From: UBA1845 sp002338715
GTDB lineage: Bacteria > Planctomycetota > Phycisphaerae > UBA1845
NCBI GenBank assembly: GCA_035344155.1
Contig: DAORAL010000005.1
Span: 1 to 64,000 of the forward strand
DNA: 64,000 nt
Direction of reading: 5' to 3'
In this document: one piece after another, positions 52,038 to 60,738 of the stretch
How positions within the stretch are numbered: the first letter of the stretch is position 1
Layout: the number at the start of each line of letters is the position of its first letter
Notes under the pieces: model-generated
Seen by the model: the letters and a program-made list of their open reading frames with translations, nothing else
Databases searched by the model: none
Told to the model about the DNA's origin: nothing
Translations under genes and position numbers: made by a program

Positions 52038-53783
52038 ATGGACGCCGAAAACGGTACAACCATGTTTCCCGCGTTTGACCGGAAGTTCTTCGACTCCGAT
52101 GAGGACTTCACCGTCATCGGCGGTGGCGAACTTGGCGGCAAGGCGCTGGGATTGGCCGCCGCAAAGCGCATCATCGCCGAGTCCGGACTGGCGAACGAAT
52201 TCGCCGGATTGGATGTCAGCATTCCGCGGCTTACTGTTGTTGGCACCGATGTCTTTGAGCAGTTCATGACGCAGAACGGCCTGTACGAAATCGCCAGCGC
52301 CGACTCAACGGACGAGCGCATCGCGCATGCATTTCTTCAAGGCGAGCTACCTCCGTTGATCGTCGGCGACCTCCGCGCCCTGATCGCGCGTATCACGACA
52401 CCGCTGGCAGTGCGCTCATCCAGTTTGTTGGAGGATGCGCTGAAGCACCCGTTCGCCGGCGTTTACGCTACCAAGATGGTTCCGAACAACCAGGCTGCAA
52501 TCAACGATCGATTCAAGAAGCTTGCCGAAGCAATCAAGTTTGTCTGGGCGTCCACTTTCTTTAACGATGCCAGGTGCTACATGCGCACGATCGGGCATGA
52601 TATCCGTGACGAACGCATGGCCGTCGTCATTCAGGAAGTCGTCGGCGAGCGCTTCAACGACCGGTTCTATCCGATTGTCTCTGGCGTCGTCCGCACGCAC
52701 AATTTCTATCCGACCGGACCCGCCGGGCATGAGGACGGCGTAGCCAATCTGGCGCTTGGCCTGGGCAAGACAATTGTGGACGGCGGGGTGACCTGGACAT
52801 ACAGCCCAAGTTATCCGCGTCATGCCCCGCCGTACGCTTCGCCCCGTGATCTGCTGCAGAATACTCAGACGCAGTTGTGGGCGGTGAACATGCAGCCCGC
52901 CCGCTATGATCCAATCAGTGAATCGGAATACTTGGTGCAGGTCGGACTCGACGATGCGGAGCGTGACGATGTGCTGCGCTATACCGCGTCGACCTATGAT
53001 TCTCAGGCGGATCGCTTGGTGCTGGGGATCGGGCGCAAGGGACCGCGGGCGCTGACGTTTGGCCCGTTGCTCGAATTGGACGATGTGCCGCTGAACCCGT
53101 TGATTGAGCGAATGGCAAAGACGTGCAAGGACACGCTAGGGTGCGACGTTGAAATCGAATTCGCGATGACGCTGGACCGGCGTTCGGGTCTGCCTGCAAG
53201 GCTGGGTTTCTTGCAGGTCCGCCCAATGATGGTCGCAGACGAACAAATTGAAGTTAAGGAAACGGATTTGCACGACGAGCGGGCGCTCTTGGCCAGCGAC
53301 CTTGTGTTGGGCAATGGCGAAAGCACATCCATTGTCGACCTGGTCTATGTCAAGCCGGTAGCGTTTGATCCGAAGTACACGAGGGTGATCGCCGCAGAGA
53401 TTGAGAAGTTCAATACAACCCTGCTTGCGGAGCAACGCGACTATGCTCTGATTGGATTTGGTCGCTGGGGCAGCAGCGATCCGTGGCTTGGCATTCCGGT
53501 AACTTGGCCGCAGATTTCCGGCGCCCGCGTGATCGTCGAGGCAACCTTGCCCGATATGAACGTGGATGCGAGCCAGGGCTCGCACTTTTTCCACAACATG
53601 ATCAGTTTTGGCGTGCAGTACTTTACCGTGCGGCACAGCAGTGGGTTCGCGATCAACTGGGACTGGCTTGATCGGCAACCGTCGACGGCGGAAACTGAAT
53701 TGGTTCGACACGTGCGCCTGGACGCGCCGCTCACGGTTCGCGTGGATGGACGTCGCGGGCGGGGCGTCATTCTGCACGGATGA
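52038..53783 (+). CDS. PEP/pyruvate-binding (PPDK N-terminal) domain protein
   Basis: Predicted 581-residue protein. The start at 52038 has TGGAG six bases upstream; an in-frame ATG at 52008 lacks a good site. The nucleotide-binding half of pyruvate phosphate dikinase/PEP synthase is recognisable: VRSSSLLEDALKHPFAGVY, VVIQEVVGERF and a closing LGFLQVRPM. The swivelling His domain and the PEP domain are missing. After that comes a roughly 170-residue C-terminal domain (FGRWGSSDPWLGIPVT, SQGSHFFHNMISFG) shared with the next gene product. It cannot be a complete PEP synthase. It overlaps the next gene's upstream frame and is 23 bases from its preferred start. Confidence 0.8.
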   Translation: MDAENGTTMFPAFDRKFFDSDEDFTVIGGGELGGKALGLAAAKRIIAESGLANEFAGLDVSIPRLTVVGTDVFEQFMTQNGLYEIASADSTDERIAHAFLQGELPPLIVGDLRALIARITTPLAVRSSSLLEDALKHPFAGVYATKMVPNNQAAINDRFKKLAEAIKFVWASTFFNDARCYMRTIGHDIRDERMAVVIQEVVGERFNDRFYPIVSGVVRTHNFYPTGPAGHEDGVANLALGLGKTIVDGGVTWTYSPSYPRHAPPYASPRDLLQNTQTQLWAVNMQPARYDPISESEYLVQVGLDDAERDDVLRYTASTYDSQADRLVLGIGRKGPRALTFGPLLELDDVPLNPLIERMAKTCKDTLGCDVEIEFAMTLDRRSGLPARLGFLQVRPMMVADEQIEVKETDLHDERALLASDLVLGNGESTSIVDLVYVKPVAFDPKYTRVIAAEIEKFNTTLLAEQRDYALIGFGRWGSSDPWLGIPVTWPQISGARVIVEATLPDMNVDASQGSHFFHNMISFGVQYFTVRHSSGFAINWDWLDRQPSTAETELVRHVRLDAPLTVRVDGRRGRGVILHG

Positions 53784-53806
53784 TCGAAAGGGACCGGAGG
53801 CATTCC

Positions 53807-56800
53807 ATGGCGGAACAAGACCAACGTGTCGCAGACATTCTTCGATCACTGCAAGAGCGTGCGAAAGAGTTAAACTGCCTCTACCGGGTCGAAGAAATTA
53901 CGAACAATGAAAAAGCCTCGATGGACGAGGTGCTGCGCGGCGTCATCGAGGTGATTCCACCCGGTTGGCAGTATCCCAACATCTGCGCAGCCCGCATTCG
54001 CATCAACGCTACCGTTTACGTCTCAAGAAATTTCGGCGAATCGAATTGGTCGCAGATTGCGAAGATCAAAGTCTATGGTGAACCGATTGGAACCATCGAG
54101 GTTGTCTATACGGACCAGATGCCCCAGGCGGATGAGGGTCCGTTTCTTAAGGAAGAGCGCAAACTTCTAGAGACCATCGCCGATCGTATTGGGAGCTGCA
54201 TCACGCATCGCCGCTTGGTCGAGACGATGCAGAGCATGCATGGTCTTGAGCAAGCGACTCCGCGCCGAGATCGTGAGTGGGGGGCAATTCTGGACCTGCT
54301 CAGACGAACCGATCAGAGCCTGCTCATGCGCGTCGCCCGCAAGATGATCAACCACCTCTGCTGGAGCGGTGTGCGTGATGCCGAACGCTTGTTGCAACGG
54401 TTTGGGCCGCAGCAGAGGTTCGACGAGCCGGACGTGTTCATCGAGTCCAACCAACCAAGACAGAAGAACGCAGCACCGCCGGCTACGGCGCTGGCGGATG
54501 AAGTTTTTGATCTTGCAGCCGCCAGTCTCAGCGACGACGAGATCATTTCCTGCGTTCACAAGTGGATCAAGCAAGACCGTGCCAGCTTTTTGGTCAACAC
54601 GCTGGAGAATTACCACACAGCGATTTCAGAAGTTGCGGACGCCATTCAACGCTACCAGCATGCCGGGCATGGCGAAGTGGAACTTTCACACTCGACGCGG
54701 AAGGGGCTGCTCGTTGCATTGGTACGGCGATTTCTTTCCGACCAACTTGAGTACATCAACGTCGCCAAGAACTACGTCGAGATCAAGGATTTTCACCAAT
54801 TGATTCGTCGGCTGATTTATCCAGCACGCGGTCACGGCAAAACCGGCGGTAAAGGGGCGGGTCTCTTCCTGGCGTACCAGATCGTTCAAACGCACAAGGA
54901 TGAAGACAAGTTTCTCGCGGAGATCAAGACGCCAAAGACCTGGTATCTCACGTCGGACGGTATGCACGATTTTGTCTACTGCAATCATCTCGAAGACGTT
55001 TTCTCGCAGAAATACAAGGAGATCGACGAAGTACGCCAGGAATACCCTGACATCGTGCAGGTCTTTAAGAACTCGCAGTTCTCGGCGACGATCGTCAAAG
55101 GGTTGTCGCTCGCGCTCGATGATCTCGGTGACAAGCCGCTGATCGTGCGGAGTTCGAGTCTGCTTGAGGACCGCTTCGGCGCTGCTTTCTCCGGCAAGTA
55201 CAAGAGTCTCTTTCTCGCCAATCGCGGTAGCAAGCAGGAACGTCTCGATGCCTTAATGGATGCAATCGCAGAGGTTTACGCATCCACCTTTGGACCGGAT
55301 CCAATTCAATATCGCGCCGAACGCAATCTCCTTGATTTCCAGGAAGGCATGGGGGTTCTCATCCAGGAAGTCGTGGGCGCGCGGGTGGGCGACTACTATT
55401 TGCCCGCCTTCGCCGGCGTCGCCTTCAGCCACAACGAATTTCGCTGGTCGCCGCGCATCAAACGCGAGGACGGACTTTTGCGACTCGTGCCCGGTTTGGG
55501 CACGCGCGCTGTGGATCGACTTGGAGACGACTACCCCGTGCTGGTGTCACCGGGCCAACCCGGTCTACGCGCCAACGCCACGCCGGAAGAAGTCATGCGC
55601 TACGCTCCGCGTTACCTCGATGTGATCAATCTCAACACCAACAAATTTGAAACGATAGGCGTGCGAGAGTTTCTGCAATCGGCAGGCGACGAACTGCCGG
55701 CCGCCGAAATGCTTGTCTCGATCTACGAAGAGAATCACCTGCGCCCGCCGCTGGTGGGCAGCATCAATTTCGAGCGCGATGATTTGGTGGTGACGTTTGA
55801 AGGATTGCTCAACCGGACGCCGTTCATCAAGCAAATGCACGCGCTCCTTAGTCTATTGAAAAGAGAAGTCAAACACCCAGTTGATATCGAGTTCGCCTCT
55901 GATGGGAAGGACTTGTATCTTCTGCAGTGTCGTGCCCAAGCCCCTGCGAAATCCACGCGACCGGCGCCGATTCCTCGCGATATTTCTCATCAGCGACTGA
56001 TATTCTCCGCCAATCGCTACGTCTCCAACGGGATCGTGCCCAACATCACCCACATCGTCTACGTCGACCCCGAGCGATATGGCCAACTTGCGACGAGAGA
56101 GGAAATGCTCGCGGTCGGCCGGGCTGTGGGCAGGCTCAATAAGCTGTTGCCAAAGCGGCAATTTGTTTTGATGGGACCCGGTAGGTGGGGGAGTCGCGGT
56201 GACGTCCGACTTGGCGTGTCGGTAACGTATTCGGACATCAACAACACCGCGATGCTCGTCGAGATCGCGCGTCGAAGGGGCGATTATACGCCGGACGTAT
56301 CGTTCGGAACACACTTCTTCCAGGATTTGGTGGAGTCTGAGATTCGCTATCTGCCTTTGTATCCGGATGATGACGACACGGAATTCAACGAGATCTTCCT
56401 GACGCGAAGTCCGAATCTTCTTGCAGAAATCGCTCCTGAGTTTGCAGGGCTTGCAGACACCGTCAAAGTGATCGACGTGCCGCAGACAGCCGATGGAAAC
56501 GTGTTGTATGTATTGATGAATTCCGAGCTCGACGAAGCCGTCGGTGTGCTTAGCGAACCGACTTCTCCAGACAATTATTCGATGGACGTTGAGAAATCCT
56601 ATATTACCCACGAGGGCGCCGATTGGCGTTGGCGAACGCGCATGGCCGAGAGTATCGCCGCCAAGCTCGACCCTGCGCGCTTCGGAATCAAGGGGCTCTA
56701 TCTGATTGGAAGTACCAAGAACGCAACCGCCGGGCCAGCGAGCGACATTGACCTGATCGCACACTTTGACGGAACCGACGAGCAACGTCGCGATCTGGAA

Positions 56801-56995
56801 AAGTGGTTCGAGGGTTGGAGTTTATCGCTGGCCGAAAGCAACTTTTTCAAAACGGGATACCGAACCGAAGGCTTGCTTGATGTCCATTTCATCACGGACG
56901 AGGACATCGCCCGCGGTTCGAGCTACGCGATCAAGATAGGGGCGGTGACAGACGCGGCTCGCCCACTCAAATTGTTAAACTCGGAGTCAACGTAG
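53807..56995 (+). CDS. GAF-like/PEP-binding/nucleotidyltransferase fusion protein
   Basis: Predicted 1062-residue multidomain protein; the start at 53807 follows GGAGG by six bases. Residues 10-135 match the sensor domain of the nearby histidine kinase (ERAKELNCLY to EGPFLKEERKLLETI). A helical region follows to about 330, then a PPDK N-terminal ATP-binding domain (GKGAGLFLAYQ, VRSSSLLEDRFGAAFSGKY, VLIQEVVGARVGDY, LYLLQCRAQ). The GRWGSRGDVRLGVSVT and FGTHFFQDLVES segment is shared with the previous gene. The last 100 residues carry GSTKNATAGPASDIDL, a Pol-beta nucleotidyltransferase signature with both Asp residues. I know of no characterised protein with this layout. A regulator that couples carbon/energy state to nucleotidylation is conceivable. 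Confidence 0.8.
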   Translation: MAEQDQRVADILRSLQERAKELNCLYRVEEITNNEKASMDEVLRGVIEVIPPGWQYPNICAARIRINATVYVSRNFGESNWSQIAKIKVYGEPIGTIEVVYTDQMPQADEGPFLKEERKLLETIADRIGSCITHRRLVETMQSMHGLEQATPRRDREWGAILDLLRRTDQSLLMRVARKMINHLCWSGVRDAERLLQRFGPQQRFDEPDVFIESNQPRQKNAAPPATALADEVFDLAAASLSDDEIISCVHKWIKQDRASFLVNTLENYHTAISEVADAIQRYQHAGHGEVELSHSTRKGLLVALVRRFLSDQLEYINVAKNYVEIKDFHQLIRRLIYPARGHGKTGGKGAGLFLAYQIVQTHKDEDKFLAEIKTPKTWYLTSDGMHDFVYCNHLEDVFSQKYKEIDEVRQEYPDIVQVFKNSQFSATIVKGLSLALDDLGDKPLIVRSSSLLEDRFGAAFSGKYKSLFLANRGSKQERLDALMDAIAEVYASTFGPDPIQYRAERNLLDFQEGMGVLIQEVVGARVGDYYLPAFAGVAFSHNEFRWSPRIKREDGLLRLVPGLGTRAVDRLGDDYPVLVSPGQPGLRANATPEEVMRYAPRYLDVINLNTNKFETIGVREFLQSAGDELPAAEMLVSIYEENHLRPPLVGSINFERDDLVVTFEGLLNRTPFIKQMHALLSLLKREVKHPVDIEFASDGKDLYLLQCRAQAPAKSTRPAPIPRDISHQRLIFSANRYVSNGIVPNITHIVYVDPERYGQLATREEMLAVGRAVGRLNKLLPKRQFVLMGPGRWGSRGDVRLGVSVTYSDINNTAMLVEIARRRGDYTPDVSFGTHFFQDLVESEIRYLPLYPDDDDTEFNEIFLTRSPNLLAEIAPEFAGLADTVKVIDVPQTADGNVLYVLMNSELDEAVGVLSEPTSPDNYSMDVEKSYITHEGADWRWRTRMAESIAAKLDPARFGIKGLYLIGSTKNATAGPASDIDLIAHFDGTDEQRRDLEKWFEGWSLSLAESNFFKTGYRTEGLLDVHFITDEDIARGSSYAIKIGAVTDAARPLKLLNSEST

Positions 56996-57005
56996 ATCGT
57001 TCAAA

Positions 57006-57881
57006 TCAGAGCAGGTCGCGCTTGGCTTCGCTGGGATTTGAAGGGTCGAACCGTACGAGCGCAAGTTCGGGCCCGTCATGGGCGGCTGAAAGGCACACCG
57101 TGTTTCCGATCCGGTCCTGCCATGCGCCGGTGAGTCGCGCCGATTCATGAATGTGGCCGTGGAGCGTCAGCAGCGGTTGTCGAGATTCGATGAAGCGACG
57201 AATCGCGATGCTTCCGACGTGAACATCGACGGGCACGTGATCGATCATTCGTCCGTCGAGTGCCGCGCGATCGAGTTTGGATTGATAAGGCGGCGCGTGA
57301 AAGAGCATGATTGCGCGGTCCATTTCGGCGTTGCCGGCAAGTTGCTCCAGATCGGCTTGAATGGTCGCGGCGCGTTCCGCACGCATGTCAACAGTCACCG
57401 TTCGCTGCCCCTGTTCTGGCGACAGGCAACCCGGATCGACGTATCGGGAAACATCATATCGCTCCCAGTCTTTGAGCAAAAAGGGCGTGGGTGATACATA
57501 CGCATAGCCGTAAACAACATACGCCCCAAATTCGACGCGCCCTCCATGCACATATTCCCAAATACCCTCTGACCCCGCATCGACAATCGCAGCCTCTTCT
57601 GACCGTGGATCGTCATTTCCCAGGATCACGAACACGCGAGGATAATCATCAGCAAGTTCCTGTCGCAGATCGCAGAGACGCTTGAACAGGTAATCGGTAA
57701 GAAAGTCATCGATCGGTCCCTGCTCGGTTGTGATGACGCTGAATTCGGATGGAAACAGGTCTCCGCCGAGAAACACCGCATGGGGACGCTCACAATCGAT
57801 TGCGTCAAAGAGCTTCTCATAACGATCGACGCGACCATGAAGATCGGAAGCAAAAAAACAAAGAGCCGATTGAGATTCCAT
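57006..57881 (-). CDS. Calcineurin-like metallophosphoesterase
   Basis: Predicted 291-residue cytosolic phosphoesterase. The motifs in order are ASDLHGR, FLGGDLFP, ILGNDDPR, MLFHAPP and LHGHIHE, the complete dinuclear metal set (D-x-H, G-D, G-N-D, H, G-H-x-H). The middle part is longer than the minimal domain and includes an insertion around WEYVHGGRVEFGAYVVYGYAY. The substrate could be a nucleotide or phosphoprotein. It is convergent with the fusion gene, the stops being 10 bases apart. A perfect 14-base palindrome lies just upstream of its start. Confidence 0.85.
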   Translation of the reverse strand: MESQSALCFFASDLHGRVDRYEKLFDAIDCERPHAVFLGGDLFPSEFSVITTEQGPIDDFLTDYLFKRLCDLRQELADDYPRVFVILGNDDPRSEEAAIVDAGSEGIWEYVHGGRVEFGAYVVYGYAYVSPTPFLLKDWERYDVSRYVDPGCLSPEQGQRTVTVDMRAERAATIQADLEQLAGNAEMDRAIMLFHAPPYQSKLDRAALDGRMIDHVPVDVHVGSIAIRRFIESRQPLLTLHGHIHESARLTGAWQDRIGNTVCLSAAHDGPELALVRFDPSNPSEAKRDLL

Positions 57882-57891
57882 TGCGATTCAC

Positions 57892-57905
57892 CCACAAATT
57901 TGTGG
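57892..57905. promoter_or_regulatory. Perfect palindrome upstream of the metallophosphoesterase gene
   Basis: CCACAAATTTGTGG is a perfect 14-base palindrome ending 11 bases before the ATG (minus strand start at 57881). The spacing would place it over the ribosome-binding region or a promoter, consistent with a repressor site, but it may be fortuitous. Confidence 0.35.
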
Positions 57906-58102
57906 TCATTGGGTGTTGAGCAAAGTGACGATTATATGGCATCTTTCAAATTCGAGCTTTCATCATATCGGATCGAAGGCGGTTCGTCATGATCAGTTGC
58001 CGGGCCAACAAGGCTCGCCACTCAAACCCATTTTCCGATCCTGTCAATCGAGTTCGCGTGTGGTCGATTCGCCAGATAGACCCGTTGGACCTCGATCAAT
58101 AA

Positions 58103-58320
58103 CCTGTTAGGTCCAATCGCGTAAGACCTAAAAAACTCGCGGTTCAGCGCGTTCGGAAAATCAATCCGGTATCGAACGCGGGGCGACGCACCGTCCGCGC
58201 TGCGCGACAGATAATCCAGCGCACGAAAGCCGCACCCTTCCGCGAACCCAAAACGCTCGCAGACTTCGACTTTACCTTCAACGCATCCGTGAAGAAGAAA
58301 TGAATCTTCGATCTGGCGAC
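58103..58320 (+). pseudogene. IstB-like (IS21 family) ATPase remnant
   Basis: The open frame reads RTKAAPFREPKTLADFDF, then TFNASVKKK, a TGA, and IFDLAT. This is the pattern that precedes the Walker A segment of IS21-type IstB helper proteins (K-T-L-x-x-F-D-F, then Q-x-x-x-L-A-T). A TGA sits where Gln is expected, no start codon or upstream body is present and the ATPase core is missing. It is a short fossil of an insertion sequence, abutting the S74 gene. No terminal inverted repeats are visible. Confidence 0.5.
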
Positions 58321-58721
58321 GTGACGATCACTGGTGAAATCAGCGTGAACTCCGACGCGCGTCTCAAAAAGGGCATCGCCAGTATCGACGACGCCCGCGC
58401 ACTGATTATCCGACTCGATGGAAGAACCTATCACTGGAAGGATAGAACTGGTCGCGATGACAATCGACACGTCGGTCTGATCGCGCAAGAAGTGGAATCC
58501 GTCCTGCCCGATCTGGTCAGCGAATCAGCCGCCGGCATCAAGTCGGTGAACTACCAGGGGTTGGTGCCCGTTCTGATCAATGCCGTGAAAGAGCAGGACC
58601 AGACCATTCAAATCAAAGTCAGGACGATCAAATCGACGCACTCTGTGCCGCGAACAACGAACTTGCGAACCGGCTGGCCCGCATCGAGTCCATGCCGAAC
58701 GCAAACGGAGGTGCAAAGTGA
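58300..58721 (+). pseudogene. Peptidase_S74 intramolecular chaperone domain, truncated and frameshifted
   Basis: The frame contains GDVTITGEISVNSDARLKKGI, here noted as SDARLKKGIASID, then HVGLIAQEVESVLPDLV and SVNYQGLVPVLINAVKEQ: the S74 autocleaving chaperone domain of phage tail spikes and secreted proteins. A frameshift near 58610-58625 moves the natural coiled-coil tail (ELANRLARIESM) to another frame, which ends at the TGA at 58719-58721, overlapping the next GTG start. The 5' portion is missing and meets the IstB remnant. The gene therefore encoded a longer protein operonic with the dockerin-like protein and is now probably dead. Confidence 0.65.
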
Positions 58722-59140
58722 AGACCCGAACGAAGTCGACGGTTCTCGCAGTGGCTGGCTTGCTGGTTTCTGGAGCGTTCGTCTCTGCCGGCGAATTGGA
58801 CCTGCGTTGGCGCACGGTTGACAGCGGTGGCGGATACAGCGCCGGTGGCGAATTCGAAATCGAAGGCACAGCCGGACAGCCCGATGCAGGTGCGATGACC
58901 GGCGGAAGCTTTGCGCTTGCAGGTGGGTTCTGGTCCGCCGCGACGCAAAATGTGGCGATCCCCGGAGATTGCGATGGCGACGGTGAAGTGGACCTGGATG
59001 ACCATGCCGACGTCATTGCATGCCTTTCAGGTCCGAGCGCGGGCGTGAATGCCGGTTGCGCCTGTTTCGACTTTGATCTGGAAGGTGACACCGACCTGCG
59101 CGACTTCGCCAATTTGCAAATGGTGTTCACTGGGAACTGA
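58718..59140 (+). CDS. Secreted protein with C-terminal dockerin-like Asp-rich repeats
   Basis: Predicted 140-residue exported protein with GTG start. The signal peptide (TKSTVLAVAGLLVSGAFVSA) precedes a short beta segment (DLRWRTVDSGGGYSAGG, then GTAGQPDAGAMTGGSFALAGGFW) common in planctomycete secreted proteins. The C-terminal 60 residues carry two calcium-loop-like Asp repeats (GDCDGDGEVDLDD and DFDLEGDTDLRDF), as in dockerin type I. The start overlaps the end of the S74 frame (GTGA), so they were once an operon. Anchoring or a cell-surface role is likely. Confidence 0.75.
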   Translation: MKTRTKSTVLAVAGLLVSGAFVSAGELDLRWRTVDSGGGYSAGGEFEIEGTAGQPDAGAMTGGSFALAGGFWSAATQNVAIPGDCDGDGEVDLDDHADVIACLSGPSAGVNAGCACFDFDLEGDTDLRDFANLQMVFTGN

Positions 59141-59392
59141 CCCGTCGCACGAAAGATGAGCGCTTGACGCCGTTGTCTCTTGATCGATCAAGCCGCTTGA
59201 GGGTCGCTATCTTGCAGTCTGTCAATGTTTGATTGCAACATGGGGGGGGCAGATCGCCGCGCGAGCATTTGGAATTGCCACCGAGAATCCCGAAGAATGA
59301 CTACCGGGAGCATTAACACGCGATTTATCTTAGCCACGCTCGCGCAAAAGAGTGCAGCAGCTATTCTTGAGCGATCGGGGACCGCACGACAG

Positions 59393-60349
59393 TCAGCTAG
59401 TCGTTATCGACTTGTTCGCTCCGCCGATAGCGTGCAGTCTATCGGCGAACGAGATGATCATGTCGTGATGGCACAGCTTCTCATGCCATGTCTTAGGAAT
59501 CGCGTCAATGCCGTAATACGCACCGGCCAGTTGTCCGAATACTGCGCCGGTCGTGTCGGCATCGTCACCGAGATTAACCGCCTTCAAGCAACCCTCTTCA
59601 AAACTGGTGCTGCTCCGAAATGCCCACAAAGCCGCTTCCAGTGATTGAACAACATAGCCCGTCCCGCGAATCTCCGGTGGTTCGCGATCCCAGAACGAAC
59701 CGTTGGCGATCGTCTGGATTTCTTCGCAAAGCGGGTCGTCACTCCACGACGTGTCGAGAGCGACGAAAGACGGTGAAAGCAGAATCTCCTTGGCGAGACC
59801 GGACAAAGCAGCACTTATCAGAAGCGCAAAATATCGGCAAGCATCGACAGCGGCAGTCGCGCCATGTGTTGTACGTGAACTTGCCGCAGCCAATTCACAT
59901 GCGTGGGCCGGCGTATCTGCAAACATCGGTATTGGGGCGAGCCGCATGATTGAACCGTTGCCCGCAGATCGCACGTCGGTCGGGCCGGAATACGGATCGC
60001 CTGATCGTTCAAAGGCAGCCAACGCTTTGCTGGTTGTGCCACCAATGTCGAAACATTCTCCGGTGCTGCTCATGTGGCCCTTTCGCCACCAACGCACGTA
60101 TCGATTCATCTGGTCTGCGGGATCGAACTTCTTGCACTCGATAAGGCTTTCGGCGAGACACAGCGCCATCGATGTGTCGTCGGTCCATTGCCCGGGTTTG
60201 AGGTAGAAGGGGCCACCGCCAACCATGTCGATGATGGGTTTGAATGTGCCGGGCGGCATGAATTCCAGCGTCGTGCCAAGGGCGTCGCCAGCGGCGAGAC
60301 CCAGAAGGCACCCGCGATATCGTTCCAGACTTGTGACCTGATGGGACAC
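59393..60349 (-). CDS. ADP-ribosylglycohydrolase family protein (DraG-like)
   Basis: Predicted 318-residue enzyme removing ADP-ribose from proteins or nucleic acids. The start is GTG at 60349, preceded by AAGGAG; an open extension to 60442 overlaps the upstream gene. The family motifs are RYRGCLLGLAAGDALG, QWTDDTSMAL (metal-binding TDD), SAGNGSIMRLAP and VNLGDDADTTGAVFGQLAGAYYG with the second Asp pair. All metal ligands are present, so activity is expected. It ends a minus-strand group with a small membrane protein and possibly the DnaQ-WYL gene. The substrate is unknown; no ADP-ribosyltransferase is visible nearby. Confidence 0.88.
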   Translation of the reverse strand: MSHQVTSLERYRGCLLGLAAGDALGTTLEFMPPGTFKPIIDMVGGGPFYLKPGQWTDDTSMALCLAESLIECKKFDPADQMNRYVRWWRKGHMSSTGECFDIGGTTSKALAAFERSGDPYSGPTDVRSAGNGSIMRLAPIPMFADTPAHACELAAASSRTTHGATAAVDACRYFALLISAALSGLAKEILLSPSFVALDTSWSDDPLCEEIQTIANGSFWDREPPEIRGTGYVVQSLEAALWAFRSSTSFEEGCLKAVNLGDDADTTGAVFGQLAGAYYGIDAIPKTWHEKLCHHDMIISFADRLHAIGGANKSITTS

Positions 60350-60372
60350 AGCAGTTCTCCTTGAGCTGGGGA

Positions 60373-60717
60373 TTATTTGTTTCGAAAGACGAAACGAATA
60401 AATCCTGACAGGAATGCCCCAGCCACGGCCAAGAGTCCCCACCAGAAAAAGCTTGGGGACTGTTTGGATAAATTGTCTGATGGCACGTCAACAGTGCGAT
60501 TGTGCGCATGGTTGACGTTTACCAAGGTGGCGTTACCGACCGACTTGAGCCAGCGCCTTCCCGTCAAAGGGCTATAGAGGTGCCGTCCCTTCTTCAACTC
60601 GAAAATATTGGTGCATACGGCGCAGTCTCCCAGTAGCGCCCCCCAGGGAGGGCGCCCACACAAACGACAATAGTTATTCTGCTGCCGTTCCTGGGGGGAT
60701 TCCAGCATGGCTTCCAT
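60373..60717 (-). CDS. Small zinc-ribbon membrane protein
   Basis: Predicted 114-residue protein. Two cysteine pairs near the N-terminus (CRLCGRPPWG and CAVC, about 13 residues apart) suggest a zinc ribbon. The C-terminal 25 residues (WWGLLAVAGAFLSGFIRFVF) form one membrane segment followed by basic residues. The middle contains PLTGRRWL. The protein would display a small metal-binding head in the cytoplasm. It precedes the ADP-ribosylglycohydrolase gene by 23 bases and follows the DnaQ-WYL gene by 21, on the same strand. I do not recognise a family. Confidence 0.6.
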   Translation of the reverse strand: MEAMLESPQERQQNNYCRLCGRPPWGALLGDCAVCTNIFELKKGRHLYSPLTGRRWLKSVGNATLVNVNHAHNRTVDVPSDNLSKQSPSFFWWGLLAVAGAFLSGFIRFVFRNK

Positions 60718-60738
60718 GTGATGGGTCTCCTCTGCGTT

